The notes: a model not told the origin generated them from the sequence alone. A stretch of 6,416 nt of DNA from Paracoccaceae bacterium (GCA_007119835.1 SKOX01000460.1:1-6416), one strand, 5' to 3'. Shown: positions 1-6,277, counted from the stretch's first letter. Translations and numbers: made by a program.

Positions 1-75
1 CGAAACCCTTAAGCGCCTTTGCCAAGCGATACCCGCGGCACTTCCGCCGGGGCAGGTGCACCGAAGCCGGGGCCA

Positions 76-480
76 ATGCAGGACGATCCGTTTCGCGAGA
101 GGCTGAAGCGTCTCGAGGAGCGGATCGAGGCGGCCAAGGGACCCAAGCCGGAAGAAGCCCGGCAACGGTCCAAGGTGACGGTAAGCGCGCTCGGATGGCG
201 TATGGTCACCGAGCTCCTGGTGGGGATGCTGCTTGGCCTCGCGATCGGCTACGGGCTAGACAGCCTGCTTGGGACGCTCCCGGTGTTCCTGGTTGTCTTC
301 GCCCTCCTCGGCTTCGCCGCCGGCGTCCGGACGATGCTCCGGAGCGTCGACGAGATCCGGGGCAAGCGGCCGGACGCGGGCCGAAGCAACGAGACCGCCG
401 ATCCGGCGGCGCGGAGCCGGGACAATCCCGGCTCGGAATGGGATGGCAACGGCGGCCCGAAGGGGCGCCCAGGGGACTGA
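76..480 (+). CDS. atpI: ATP synthase F0 assembly protein I (AtpI/AtpZ-like, ATPase_gene1 type)
   Basis: Small membrane protein of about 134 residues that opens the F0 operon. Family members are thought to help c-ring assembly or Mg2+ supply to the ATP synthase and are usually dispensable. Visible parts: a charged helical N-terminus (about residues 5-35, rich in E/R/K), two membrane segments (about 42-60 and 68-88) with the family-typical glycine pattern [13 protein letters not shown] followed by LLG, and a long hydrophilic tail (about 92-134) with no obvious fold. The frame is open upstream to a TTG at 19, but that codon has no ribosome binding site and its extension is low-complexity. The ATG at 76, after a purine-rich GCCGGGGCC, is preferred. 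The stop lies 8 bases before atpB, so the two are probably co-transcribed. Identity rests on the membrane motif plus operon position; the start is less certain. Confidence 0.85.
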   Translation: MQDDPFRERLKRLEERIEAAKGPKPEEARQRSKVTVSALGWRMVTELLVGMLLGLAIGYGLDSLLGTLPVFLVVFALLGFAAGVRTMLRSVDEIRGKRPDAGRSNETADPAARSRDNPGSEWDGNGGPKGRPGD

Positions 481-488
481 GGGGCGGC

Positions 489-1250
489 ATGGCAACGGCA
501 GGACCGGACACGGACCCGACGGGCTTCAACATCCATCCGATGGACCAGTTTCTGCTCCGGCCGCTGTTCGGCGACCAGATCCACTGGTACACGCCGACGA
601 ACGCCACGCTGTGGATGTTCATCGCGGTCGCCGCGGCGACGCTGCTCATGGTGGCGGGCACCCGCGGCCGGGCGCTGGTGCCGTCCCGGGCCCAGTCGGC
701 GGCCGAGGTCACCTACGGCTTCATCCGGAAGATGGTCGAGGACGTCGCCGGGCGCGAGGGGGCGAAGTACTTCCCCTACATCCTCACGATCTTCCTCTTC
801 ATCCTGTTCGCGAACGTCCTCGCCCTGATCCCCACGAGCTTCTCGCCGACCTCGCACATCGCGGTGACCGCGACCCTGGGCATTGCGGTCTTCGTGACGG
901 TCACGACGATCGGCTTCGTGAAGAACGGCCCGGGATTTCTCAAGCTCTTCTGGGTATCCGAGGCGCCGACGCTCGCGCTCCGCATCGTGCTGTTCTTCAT
1001 CGAGCTCATCTCGTACTTCATCCGGCCGGTCAGCCATTCGGTGCGTCTGTTCGGCGTGATGACCGCGGGGCACGCGGTGGTGAAGGTCTTCGCGGGGTTC
1101 GCCGGCGCACTCGGCATCGCAGCGATCCTGCCGATCACGGCGATCGTCGCCATGCTCGCCCTCGAGCTTCTTGTCGCGGTGATCCAGGCCTACGTGTTCA
1201 CGATCCTGACCTGCGTCTACCTCAACGACGCGCTGCATCCGGGCCACTGA
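489..1250 (+). CDS. atpB: ATP synthase F0 subunit a
   Basis: Subunit a (253 residues) is the stator channel that passes protons to and from the c-ring in the cytoplasmic membrane. The ATG at 489 follows a GAGGGG that overlaps the atpI stop. Membrane segments lie near residues 41-57, 96-116, 123-143, 163-188 and 196-245. The essential arginine is R186 in the helix SVRLF (E. coli R210). H195 and E226 sit where E. coli has E219 and H245, the swapped pair also known from mitochondrial-type subunits. Q233 matches E. coli Q252, and the tail [12 protein letters not shown] is typical. The position of the common Asn (E. coli N214) is V190, and H183 stands three residues before R186, where a hydrophobic or glycine residue is more usual. 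A much longer open frame begins at 195 but overlaps atpI and its extra N-terminus looks like out-of-frame translation, so it is not used. Confidence 0.95.
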   Translation: MATAGPDTDPTGFNIHPMDQFLLRPLFGDQIHWYTPTNATLWMFIAVAAATLLMVAGTRGRALVPSRAQSAAEVTYGFIRKMVEDVAGREGAKYFPYILTIFLFILFANVLALIPTSFSPTSHIAVTATLGIAVFVTVTTIGFVKNGPGFLKLFWVSEAPTLALRIVLFFIELISYFIRPVSHSVRLFGVMTAGHAVVKVFAGFAGALGIAAILPITAIVAMLALELLVAVIQAYVFTILTCVYLNDALHPGH

Positions 1251-1301
1251 GCCTCGGGCGGCCCCTCCGTTCCAAGCCAATTCCATAAAGGGAGCAAAAC
1301 C

Positions 1302-1538
1302 ATGGAAGGCGAACTCGCAGCAATGGGACAGTACATCGGCGCCGGCCTCGCATGCTTCGGCATCGCGGGCGCGGGTGTCGGTGTCGGCAACGTCGCCGGC
1401 AACTTCCTGTCCGGCGCGCTGCGCAACCCGGCTGCGGCCGGCGAAAACACCGCGTTCTTCTTCATCGGCATCGCCTTCGCTGAGGCGCTCGGCATCTTCG
1501 CCTTCCTCGTGGCGCTGCTCCTGATGTTCGCGGTCTGA
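1302..1538 (+). CDS. atpE: ATP synthase F0 subunit c (c-ring proteolipid)
   Basis: Subunit c (78 residues) forms the rotating membrane ring whose turning drives ATP synthesis. It is a hairpin of two hydrophobic helices. The first (about 11-36) carries the helix-packing run GAGVGVGN at 23-30. The polar loop RNP is at 41-43. The second helix (about 51-76) carries the proton-binding carboxylate E61 in [14 protein letters not shown]62 and L63 follow E61, where sodium-binding rings carry hydroxyl residues, so I infer a proton-coupled ring. An excellent Shine-Dalgarno sequence, AAAGGGAG at 1287-1294, sits 7 bases before the ATG. This is the best ribosome binding site in the operon and agrees with the need for many c copies per enzyme. 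The gene is followed by a strong hairpin at 1560-1583. Confidence 0.97.
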   Translation: MEGELAAMGQYIGAGLACFGIAGAGVGVGNVAGNFLSGALRNPAAAGENTAFFFIGIAFAEALGIFAFLVALLLMFAV

Positions 1539-1559
1539 CACAGCCGACCCGGCGAAGAC

Positions 1560-1583
1560 GGGCCCGCGCGAAGCCGCGGGCCC
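1560..1583 (+). promoter_or_regulatory. intercistronic hairpin after atpE
   Basis: Perfect 9-base inverted repeat GGGCCCGCG / CGCGGGCCC around a 6-base loop CGAAGC, about 22 bases after the atpE stop and about 23 before the b' start. No T-run follows, so it does not look like a standard intrinsic terminator. A 3' hairpin protecting the atpE message, or partial attenuation before b', would be consistent with c being needed in far larger amounts than b'. That role is inference; the pairing is seen directly. Confidence 0.7.
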
Positions 1584-1605
1584 CGGCTCCAGAGCGGAGG
1601 CATAC

Positions 1606-2124
1606 ATGGAGACCGATGCAAGCGGCTACGCCGTAGGCATGCCGCAGCTCGACGCGGCGATCTGGCCCAACCTGATCTTCTGGCTGATCGTCTCGATCGT
1701 GCTCCTCTATCTGATCCTGAGCCGCGTGGCCCTGCCCCGGCTCGGCACGGTGCTTGCCGAACGCCAGGACGCGATCTCCAATGACCTGGAGATGGCCGCC
1801 CTCCTGCGCCGCCGTGCCGAAGAGGCGGAAGCCGCCTACGAGCGGGCGCTCGCCGAGGCGCGCGAGGAGGCGATGCGGATCGGCGAGGCGACGCGCGCCG
1901 AGATCCAGGAGGAGCTCAAGCACCTCATGGAGAAGGCGGATGCCGAGATCGCGGCCAAGACCGCGGAATCGGAGAAGCGGATCGGCGAGATCCGCGAGGA
2001 TGCCGTGCGGAGCATCGACGAGGTGGCGCGCGAGACCGCGCTCGCCATCGTCGCGCAGCTGATGCCGAAGCTCGCCGATCAGTCCGCCGTCGACGCGGCG
2101 GTTTCGCGCCAGCTCGAGGGGTAG
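1606..2124 (+). CDS. atpF': ATP synthase F0 subunit b' (second peripheral-stalk subunit)
   Basis: Peripheral-stalk subunit of 172 residues, of the b' type found in photosynthetic bacteria, chloroplasts and alphaproteobacteria, where it pairs with b as a heterodimer holding F1 static against the rotating c-ring. The N-terminus carries the b'-typical GMPQLD (11-16), followed by one membrane helix (about 20-40, IWPNLIFWLIVSIVLLYLIL) and SRVALPRL. The rest (about 50-150) is a long charged helix rich in A, E and R, fitting a coiled coil, with AREEAMRIGEATRAEI in its middle. The ATG at 1606 is preceded by GGAGG at 1596-1600. The gene ends 3 bases before atpF. In other genomes this gene is also called atpG, atpX or atpF2. 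Confidence 0.93.
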   Translation: METDASGYAVGMPQLDAAIWPNLIFWLIVSIVLLYLILSRVALPRLGTVLAERQDAISNDLEMAALLRRRAEEAEAAYERALAEAREEAMRIGEATRAEIQEELKHLMEKADAEIAAKTAESEKRIGEIREDAVRSIDEVARETALAIVAQLMPKLADQSAVDAAVSRQLEG

Positions 2125-2127
2125 GCG

Positions 2128-2619
2128 ATGCAGCTTCTCTACAACACCGACTTCGTCGTCACGATCGGTTTCGTCATCTTCATCGGCATTCTGCTCTACT
2201 ACCGGGTGCCGGGAATGATCACGTCGCGCCTCGACGCGCGGGGCAACCAGATCCGGCGCGACCTCGACGAGGCGCGCGCCCTGCGGGAGGAAGCCCAGGC
2301 CCTTCTGGCGCAGTACGAGCGCCGGCAGAAGGAGGTGAAGGGCCAGGCCGAGGACATCGTCAAGGCCGCGCGCGCCGAGGCGGAGAAGGCGGCCGAGGCG
2401 GGCAAGGCCGACATCCGGCGCTCCGTCGACCGGCGGCTCCGGACGGCCACCGAGCAGATCGCGGCCGCTGAGGCGGCCGCGATCCGCGAGATCCGCGACC
2501 GCGCCGCCGCCGTGGCCGTTGCCGCGGCAAGCGAGGTGATCCGGGGCAGGATGTCCGATGCGGACGCGGCGTCGCTGGTCGATGCCTCGATCGCGGAGGT
2601 GGGGGAGCGGCTTCACTAG
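2128..2619 (+). CDS. atpF: ATP synthase F0 subunit b
   Basis: Peripheral-stalk subunit b (163 residues), partner of the b' protein encoded just upstream. One N-terminal membrane helix (about 8-25, FVVTIGFVIFIGILLYY) is followed by the family-typical RVPGMITSRLDARGNQIRRDLDEARALREEAQ (from residue 26), and then a long A/E/R-rich helix to about residue 140 that would form the right-handed coiled coil with b'. The C-terminal part (about 126-163) should contact subunit delta of F1. The ATG at 2128 is 3 bases after the b' stop, and its GAGGGG ribosome binding site lies inside the end of the b' gene, so translation is likely coupled. This is the last gene of the F0 operon, followed within 30 bases by a terminator. 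No F1 gene follows. Confidence 0.95.
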   Translation: MQLLYNTDFVVTIGFVIFIGILLYYRVPGMITSRLDARGNQIRRDLDEARALREEAQALLAQYERRQKEVKGQAEDIVKAARAEAEKAAEAGKADIRRSVDRRLRTATEQIAAAEAAAIREIRDRAAAVAVAAASEVIRGRMSDADAASLVDASIAEVGERLH

Positions 2620-2648
2620 CGCCGGCCAACCCGCGGAAACCGGTTTTC

Positions 2649-2678
2649 AAGGGGCGCTCGGGCGCCCCTTGCCTTTTT
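2649..2678 (+). terminator. intrinsic terminator of the F0 operon
   Basis: Perfect 9-base stem AAGGGGCGC / GCGCCCCTT (2649-2657 and 2662-2670) with a TCGG loop, followed by GCC and five T (2674-2678). It starts 29 bases after the atpF stop. The structure is that of a Rho-independent terminator and marks the end of the F0 transcript, so the next gene needs its own promoter. Confidence 0.9.
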
Positions 2679-2689
2679 GGGCGGCGATC

Positions 2690-2703
2690 TTGACCCGGAT
2701 CAA
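2690..2703. promoter_or_regulatory. FNR/FixK-type binding site
   Basis: TTGACCCGGATCAA matches the FNR/FixK/Anr consensus TTGAT-N4-ATCAA in nine of ten defined positions. The symmetry extends one base on each side (CTTGA...TCAAG). Its centre is about 63 bases before the GTG start of the DksA-like gene. If it acts as a class II activator site (centre at -41.5), transcription would start near 2738, with a poor -10-like TAGCGG at 2726-2731. The match is seen directly; binding and oxygen control are inferred. Confidence 0.6.
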
Positions 2704-2746
2704 GGAAAGGCGGACGGGCCGGGGGTAGCGGTTGGCAAAACGCTGT

Positions 2747-2753
2747 GGGAGGA
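2747..2753 (+). promoter_or_regulatory. ribosome binding site deciding the start of the DksA-like gene
   Basis: GGGAGGA directly abuts an ATG at 2754, which leaves almost no spacing for that codon. It sits 6 to 7 bases before an in-frame GTG at 2760, which is optimal. GTG at 2760 is therefore the more likely start, with ATG 2754 as the alternative. The upstream GTG at 2745 overlaps the site itself and is unlikely. Confidence 0.6.
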
Positions 2754-2759
2754 ATGCCA

Positions 2760-3077
2760 GTGAAGCCGATCGCCGTCCGCCGTGAGCAGCTCGTGACCCG
2801 CCTCGACGAGCTCCTGACCCGCCTGCGCCGCATCGAGAACGACCTCGACCAGCCGGTGAGCACCACCTTTTCCGAGCAGGCGCAGGAGCGCGAGGACGAG
2901 GAAGTGCTCGAGGATCTCGGCCTCGCCGGTCAGCAGGAGATCCGGATGATCGAGGCGGCGCTCAGGCGGATCGACGAGGGCGAGTATGGCTTCTGCGCCC
3001 GCTGCGGCGAGGAAATTCCGGAGGCGCGGCTCGACATCGTGCCCCATGCCCCGCTCTGCCGGACCTGCGCCGGCTGA
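2760..3077 (+). CDS. DksA/TraR-family zinc-finger regulator
   Basis: Small soluble protein (105 residues from GTG 2760; 107 from ATG 2754) of the DksA/TraR family, which binds in the RNA polymerase secondary channel and changes promoter output, often with ppGpp. An N-terminal helical region (about 5-75) is rich in L, E and R and would form the coiled coil. The C-terminus has a four-cysteine zinc site, C79-x2-C82 in YGFCARCGEEI and C100-x2-C103 in PLCRTCAG. The motif FSEQAQEREDEEVLEDLG (about 37-54) lies at the coiled-coil tip. Aligning its alanine with that of the DksA DxxDxA motif puts T and E where DksA has its two aspartates. Together with the short N-terminus this argues for a DksA-like paralogue, not DksA itself. 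It stands alone between a terminator and a gene-poor stretch, with an FNR/FixK-like box upstream. Family assignment is firm; function is not. Confidence 0.9.
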   Translation: MKPIAVRREQLVTRLDELLTRLRRIENDLDQPVSTTFSEQAQEREDEEVLEDLGLAGQQEIRMIEAALRRIDEGEYGFCARCGEEIPEARLDIVPHAPLCRTCAG

Positions 3078-3284
3078 CGGGCGCCGCAGCCGGGAACGGC
3101 GACATCACTGGGGCGCTTCCGCGCGGTTTCGCCGGCGACAGAGGGGCTGACGGGCGCGGCCGCCACGCGACGCGACCCTGCGCTCCGGCAGCGGCATGGC
3201 TTCGCGTCTGTCAGGCCGGTCGTTGACGACCGCCGTGTGCGGCGAAGGGTGGCCGGGACGTCCGGCCCGCGCTTCCGGGGTGGA

Positions 3285-3323
3285 GGATCCACGGTGGATC
3301 CCGCCTGGCGACGGGATCCACCG
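3285..3323. repeat. alternating inverted repeat able to form two competing hairpins
   Basis: The unit GTGGATCC occurs three times in alternating orientation. Copies one and two (3285-3292 and 3294-3301) form a 17-base palindrome with a single central G. Copies two and three lie inside a perfect 12-base stem (3292-3303 with 3312-3323) around the 8-base loop CCTGGCGA. The two pairings share the middle arm and exclude each other. No T-run follows on either strand. It lies between convergent genes, so a bidirectional transcript-end structure, a protein-binding site or a dispersed palindromic element are all possible. Confidence 0.7.
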
Positions 3324-3407
3324 CGAGATCAGCCCTCGCATTCTCAGCCATCGCGCCGTTCGTCCACCGTGGCCCGCTGACCCTTCTTCCAGTCGGCAAC
3401 GCGTGCC

Positions 3408-3423
3408 CGGGTGCAGACACCCG
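3408..3423 (-). other. small hairpin just after the aminotransferase gene
   Basis: Perfect 6-base stem CGGGTG/CACCCG around the loop CAGA, 16 bases past the aminotransferase stop on the minus strand. No T-run follows on that strand, so it is at most a weak or Rho-assisted 3' end structure. Confidence 0.3.
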
Positions 3424-3439
3424 TTCGCGCACTCCGGCA

Positions 3440-4765
3440 TCAGGCCGCCAGCGCCCGCTCGATGCCCGTCGAGAGCTTCTCCACCAGCTCGTCGACCTGG
3501 TCGTCGGTGATGATGAAGGGCGGCGCCAGCAGGACGTGATCCCCCCGCCTGCCGTCGATCGTCCCGCTCATCGGGTAGCAGACCAGCCCCGCCTCGAAGG
3601 CCGCCGCCTTCACCTTGGCCGCGACCCGCCGCGACGGCTCGAACGGCGCCTTGCTCGCCCGGTCCTCGACGAGCTCGATCCCCCGGAAGAGCCCCCTGCC
3701 CCGGATGTCCCCCACGTGGGCGTGCTGCCCGAACGCGGCCCTCAGGCGGGCGTCGAGCACTTCCCCCATCTCCCGGACCCGCCCGACGAGGCCGCGCCCG
3801 ACGATCGCCCGCACCACCGCGAGGCCCGCCGCCGTCGCGGCCGGATGGCCGATATAGGTGTGGCCGTGCTGGAAGAAGCCCGAGCCTCGCGCGATGGCGT
3901 CGAAGATCGCCCCGGAACACAGCATCGCCCCGATCGGCTGGTAGCCCGCGCCGAGCCCCTTGGCGATGCAGAGGATGTCGGGCCTCACCCCGTCATGCTC
4001 GCAGGCGAAGAGGTGACCGGTCCGGCCCATCCCGCACATCACCTCGTCGAGGATCAGCAGGATCCCGTGCCGGTCGCAGATCTCGCGGACCCGCCGGAAG
4101 TAGCCCGGCACCGCCGGCACCGCCCCGGCGGTCGCGCCCACCACCGGCTCGGCCATGAAGGCCATCACCGTCTCGGGCCCCAGCCGCTCGACCTCGGCCT
4201 CGAGCTCCGCCGCCAGCCGCTCGCCGTAGGCCTCCGGGCTCTCGTCGTCCCGCCGGTCGCGATACTCGTAGCAGGGCGAGACATGGGAGACGTCGATCAG
4301 CAGCGGCCCGAACTGCTCCCGCCGCCAGGCATTGCCCCCGGCCGCCAGCGCTCCCAGCGTGTTCCCGTGATAGCTCTGCCGCCGGGCGATCAGGTGCCGC
4401 CGCTCGGGCTGGCCGATCTCGACGAAGTACTGCCGGGCGAGCTTGATCGCGGCCTCGGTCGCCTCGGAGCCGCCCGAGACGAAGTAGACCCGGTCGATCC
4501 CCTCCGGCGCATGCTCCACGAGCAGGTCGGCAAGCGCCTCGGCAGGCTCTGAGGTGAAGAAGCCGGTATGAGCGAAGGCGAGCCGGTCGAGCTGCGCCTT
4601 CACCGCCTCCGTCACCTCCCGGTCGCTGTGACCGAGGCAGGAGACCGCCGCCCCGCCCGAGCCGTCGAGGTAGCGCTTGCCCGACGCATCGATCAGGTAG
4701 CAGCCGTCACCGCCGACGGCGACGGGGTGATCGGCGCGGCAGTGGCGGGGGAAGACATGACTCAT
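3440..4765 (-). CDS. class III PLP-dependent aminotransferase
   Basis: Cytoplasmic fold-type I enzyme of 441 residues, the usual length for class III transaminases, which move an amino group from an omega-amino acid or amine to a keto acid through pyridoxal phosphate. Landmarks: substrate-side N-terminus with GDGCYLIDASGKRYLDGSGGAAVSCLGH (about 19-46), phosphate-binding GGSEA (98-102), SYHG (131-134) stacking on the cofactor ring, E206 in AEPVVGATAGAVP, D240 in LILDEVMCGMGRTG holding the pyridine nitrogen, Schiff-base lysine K269 in CIAKGLGAGYQPIGA, and HTYIGHP (302-308). All key residues are present, so it should be active. GAGGAG on the minus strand (4775-4780) sits 9 bases before the ATG; an upstream in-frame TTG (4819) has no such site. 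It is close to proteins generally labelled aspartate aminotransferase family, a label that does not fix the substrate. It is divergent from the SDR gene. Confidence 0.93.
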   Translation of the reverse strand: MSHVFPRHCRADHPVAVGGDGCYLIDASGKRYLDGSGGAAVSCLGHSDREVTEAVKAQLDRLAFAHTGFFTSEPAEALADLLVEHAPEGIDRVYFVSGGSEATEAAIKLARQYFVEIGQPERRHLIARRQSYHGNTLGALAAGGNAWRREQFGPLLIDVSHVSPCYEYRDRRDDESPEAYGERLAAELEAEVERLGPETVMAFMAEPVVGATAGAVPAVPGYFRRVREICDRHGILLILDEVMCGMGRTGHLFACEHDGVRPDILCIAKGLGAGYQPIGAMLCSGAIFDAIARGSGFFQHGHTYIGHPAATAAGLAVVRAIVGRGLVGRVREMGEVLDARLRAAFGQHAHVGDIRGRGLFRGIELVEDRASKAPFEPSRRVAAKVKAAAFEAGLVCYPMSGTIDGRRGDHVLLAPPFIITDDQVDELVEKLSTGIERALAA

Positions 4766-4787
4766 CGCTAGGTGCTCCTCGTGCGGC

Positions 4788-4828
4788 GTTGTTGGCGACA
4801 CTATGCCTGTCGCCGCCAAGACAACAAC
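4788..4828. promoter_or_regulatory. near-palindrome in the divergent promoter region
   Basis: GGCGACA-ctatgcc-TGTCGCC (4794-4814) is a perfect 7-base inverted repeat with a 7-base spacer. It is flanked by a second pair, GTTGTT (4788-4793) and AACAAC (4823-4828). It lies in the 143-base gap between two divergent genes, 23 to 63 bases from the aminotransferase start. On the minus strand a poor promoter-like pair, TTGTTG and CATAGT with a 16-base spacer, overlaps it, so it could be an operator. The repeat is visible; the role is inferred. Confidence 0.4.
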
Positions 4829-4908
4829 CGCGCCCCGCCCGCGGTTTCAGGTCGCGCCTGCCGGTGCGCGCGGTTATCGTGGCACCGCTGCGGCTGGGGA
4901 GCGGGATC

Positions 4909-5715
4909 ATGGCCTACCGGATGGACGGCAAGTCGGTGATCGTGACGGGCGCCGCGAACGGCATCGGGCTCGCCGTCGCCCGACGGTTCGTACGCGCCGG
5001 CGCTTCGGTGGTGATGGCCGACCGCGAGGAGGAGAAGCTCAAGCGCGAGGTCGAGGCGATCGAAGGCGAAGGCCACCCCGGTCACGCCACCCCCTTCTAC
5101 GGCGATGTTTCGGAGAAGCTCGCCATGACCAACCTCATGGCCGCCACGATCGACGCCAGCGAGCGGATCGACGTGCTGGTCAACGCGGCGCGGATCCTCG
5201 TCGCGGCGGACCCGCTCGAGGCCGACGACGACCGCTTCGAGGAGGTGCTCGCCCAGAACGTGACGACGACCTTTCGCCTCAGCCGCCTGGCCGCACGGCG
5301 GATGATCGGGGAGGCCGACGCGGGGCGCGTCGACGGGGCCATCATCAACGTCGGCTCGGTCTATGCCCGGCGGGCGCCGCCGTCGCTGCTCGCCTACTCG
5401 GTCGCCTGTGCCGCGATCGAGCAGCTCACCCGCGGTCTTGCCGTGGCTCTCGCGTCGCACGGCATCCGGGTCAACGCGATCGCCATCGGCTCGATCCCCG
5501 GCCGCTCGGTGACCGAGGCCTTCGCCGGCGTCGACGACCTGCCCCGGACCTTCGCGCGGGCGACGCCGCTCGGCCGGACCGGGCAGCCGCAGGAGGCGGC
5601 GGAGGCGGCGCTGTTCCTCGCCTCGCCCGGCGCCTCGTTCATCACCGGCGAGGTGCTCACCGTGGACGGCGGCAGGCTGCTGCGCGATCCGATCGAGCCG
5701 CGGCCGGATACGTGA
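4909..5715 (+). CDS. short-chain dehydrogenase/reductase-like protein lacking the catalytic lysine
   Basis: Rossmann-fold protein of 268 residues, normal length for a classical SDR. The dinucleotide-binding TGAANGIG is at 13-20, an acidic D38 at the end of strand two suggests NAD(H) preference, and GDV at 65-67 is the adenine-contact motif. VNAAR (91-95) stands where NNAG is usual. N117, S150 and Y163 are the expected catalytic residues with the correct S-x12-Y spacing, but the segment reads YSVAC, so the lysine of YxxxK is C167 (codon TGT 5407-5409). The fold is otherwise complete, including [12 protein letters not shown] and the C-terminal [12 protein letters not shown]. It may be an SDR with altered chemistry or a non-catalytic member. 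The ATG at 4909 is chosen for its GGGGAG (4896-4901); the frame runs open to 4789, but that extension resembles no SDR N-terminus. Substrate unknown. It lies 115 bases before aroQ, on the same strand. Confidence 0.9.
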   Translation: MAYRMDGKSVIVTGAANGIGLAVARRFVRAGASVVMADREEEKLKREVEAIEGEGHPGHATPFYGDVSEKLAMTNLMAATIDASERIDVLVNAARILVAADPLEADDDRFEEVLAQNVTTTFRLSRLAARRMIGEADAGRVDGAIINVGSVYARRAPPSLLAYSVACAAIEQLTRGLAVALASHGIRVNAIAIGSIPGRSVTEAFAGVDDLPRTFARATPLGRTGQPQEAAEAALFLASPGASFITGEVLTVDGGRLLRDPIEPRPDT

Positions 5716-5830
5716 CGGCCGAACCGGCGGACCGGGCGCCTGCGAACCGACCCCCCGAACCTCGCGCCACACTTGCGGCGGCGACGGCGCCGGGGCAGAA
5801 GCGAGCGGCGAGAGGGCCAGGGAGACCGCG

Positions 5831-6277
5831 ATGCGGCGCACCGTCTATGTTCTCAACGGACCGAACCTGAACCTGCTCGGCAGGCGCCAGCCGGAGATTT
5901 ACGGCGCGAAGACGCTCGCCGATGTCGAGGCAGAGTGTCGGCAGGCGGCGGAGGCGGCGGGGCTCGAGATCGTCTTCCGCCAGTCGAACGCCGAGGCCGA
6001 TCTCATCGGCTGGATCCACGAGGCGCGCGACGAGGCCGCAGCCATCGTCATCAACCCTGCGGCCTACACCCACACGTCCGTCGCGATCCTCGACGCGCTC
6101 CAGGCGTTCGACGGGCCCGTGATCGAGGTCCACATCTCGAACGTGCATCGGCGCGAGGCCTTCCGTCACCAGTCCTACGTTTCCCTGCGCGCGGACGCCG
6201 TCATCGCCGGGCTGGGAACGGCAGGCTACCGCATGGCCCTGCGCTACCTCGGCGAGCACGCCCTGCCGTCGTCCTGA
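5831..6277 (+). CDS. aroQ: type II 3-dehydroquinate dehydratase
   Basis: Catalyses the third shikimate-pathway step, 3-dehydroquinate to 3-dehydroshikimate, by anti elimination through an enolate. Type II enzymes are cytoplasmic dodecamers of about 150 residues; this one has 148. Signature [11 protein letters not shown] (9-19) is followed by QPEIYG. Catalytic and substrate residues fall at the family positions: N12, R19 and Y24 (lid loop and general base), N75 in INPAAYTH, H81, E99 and H101 in EVHISN, and R112 in FRHQS. Position 20 is Q instead of the glutamate common in the LGxREP motif; Q also occurs in some proteobacterial members as I recall, so activity is expected. AGGGAG (5819-5824) sits 6 bases before the ATG. 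In many proteobacteria aroQ is followed by accB-accC of fatty-acid synthesis; here a convergent frame follows instead. It may be co-transcribed with the SDR, but the 115-base gap allows its own promoter. Confidence 0.97.
   Translation: MRRTVYVLNGPNLNLLGRRQPEIYGAKTLADVEAECRQAAEAAGLEIVFRQSNAEADLIGWIHEARDEAAAIVINPAAYTHTSVAILDALQAFDGPVIEVHISNVHRREAFRHQSYVSLRADAVIAGLGTAGYRMALRYLGEHALPSS

Larger units (their letters stand above)
3078..3439. other. gene-poor intergenic stretch
   Basis: About 360 bases between the DksA-like stop and the end of the opposing aminotransferase gene. Frames open here on both strands are rich in R, P, G and A, lack a ribosome binding site and match no family I know, so I read them as GC-driven artefacts. 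I see no tRNA or known RNA fold. What stands out are three inverted repeats: GGCCGG/CCGGCC at 3251-3267, the alternating repeat at 3285-3323, and CGGGTG/CACCCG at 3408-3423. No T-rich terminator is visible for either flanking gene, although the two genes converge here. Confidence 0.6.

Noticed and set aside
19..75. TTG start giving AtpI 19 extra residues
   Set aside because: No ribosome binding site and a low-complexity extension ([13 protein letters not shown]); ATG 76 preferred, though not proven.
195..488. Long upstream extension of the atpB frame
   Set aside because: It overlaps atpI almost entirely and reads as arginine- and proline-rich shadow sequence; ATG 489 has a ribosome binding site and gives normal subunit a length.
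249..1607. 452-residue open frame on the minus strand opposite atpI, atpB and atpE
   Set aside because: Composition dominated by R, E, D, G and H, as expected for antisense of GC-rich membrane genes; it overlaps three certain genes.
1462..2616. 384-residue open frame on the minus strand opposite the b' and b genes
   Set aside because: Antisense shadow of charged coiled-coil genes; no known motif.
3251..3267. GGCCGG/CCGGCC inverted repeat
   Set aside because: Short and made only of G and C in a GC-rich stretch, so chance is a sufficient explanation.
3196..3510. 104-residue plus-strand frame in the gene-poor stretch
   Set aside because: Arginine-, proline- and serine-rich, no clear ribosome binding site, spans the inverted repeats and runs into the opposing gene's coding end.
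3536..4552. 338-residue open frame on the plus strand across the aminotransferase gene
   Set aside because: The opposite strand encodes a complete transaminase with all catalytic motifs; this frame is proline-, arginine- and histidine-rich with no motif.
4789..4908. 40-residue N-terminal extension of the SDR
   Set aside because: Not like any SDR N-terminus; it spans the divergent promoter region, and ATG 4909 has a good ribosome binding site.
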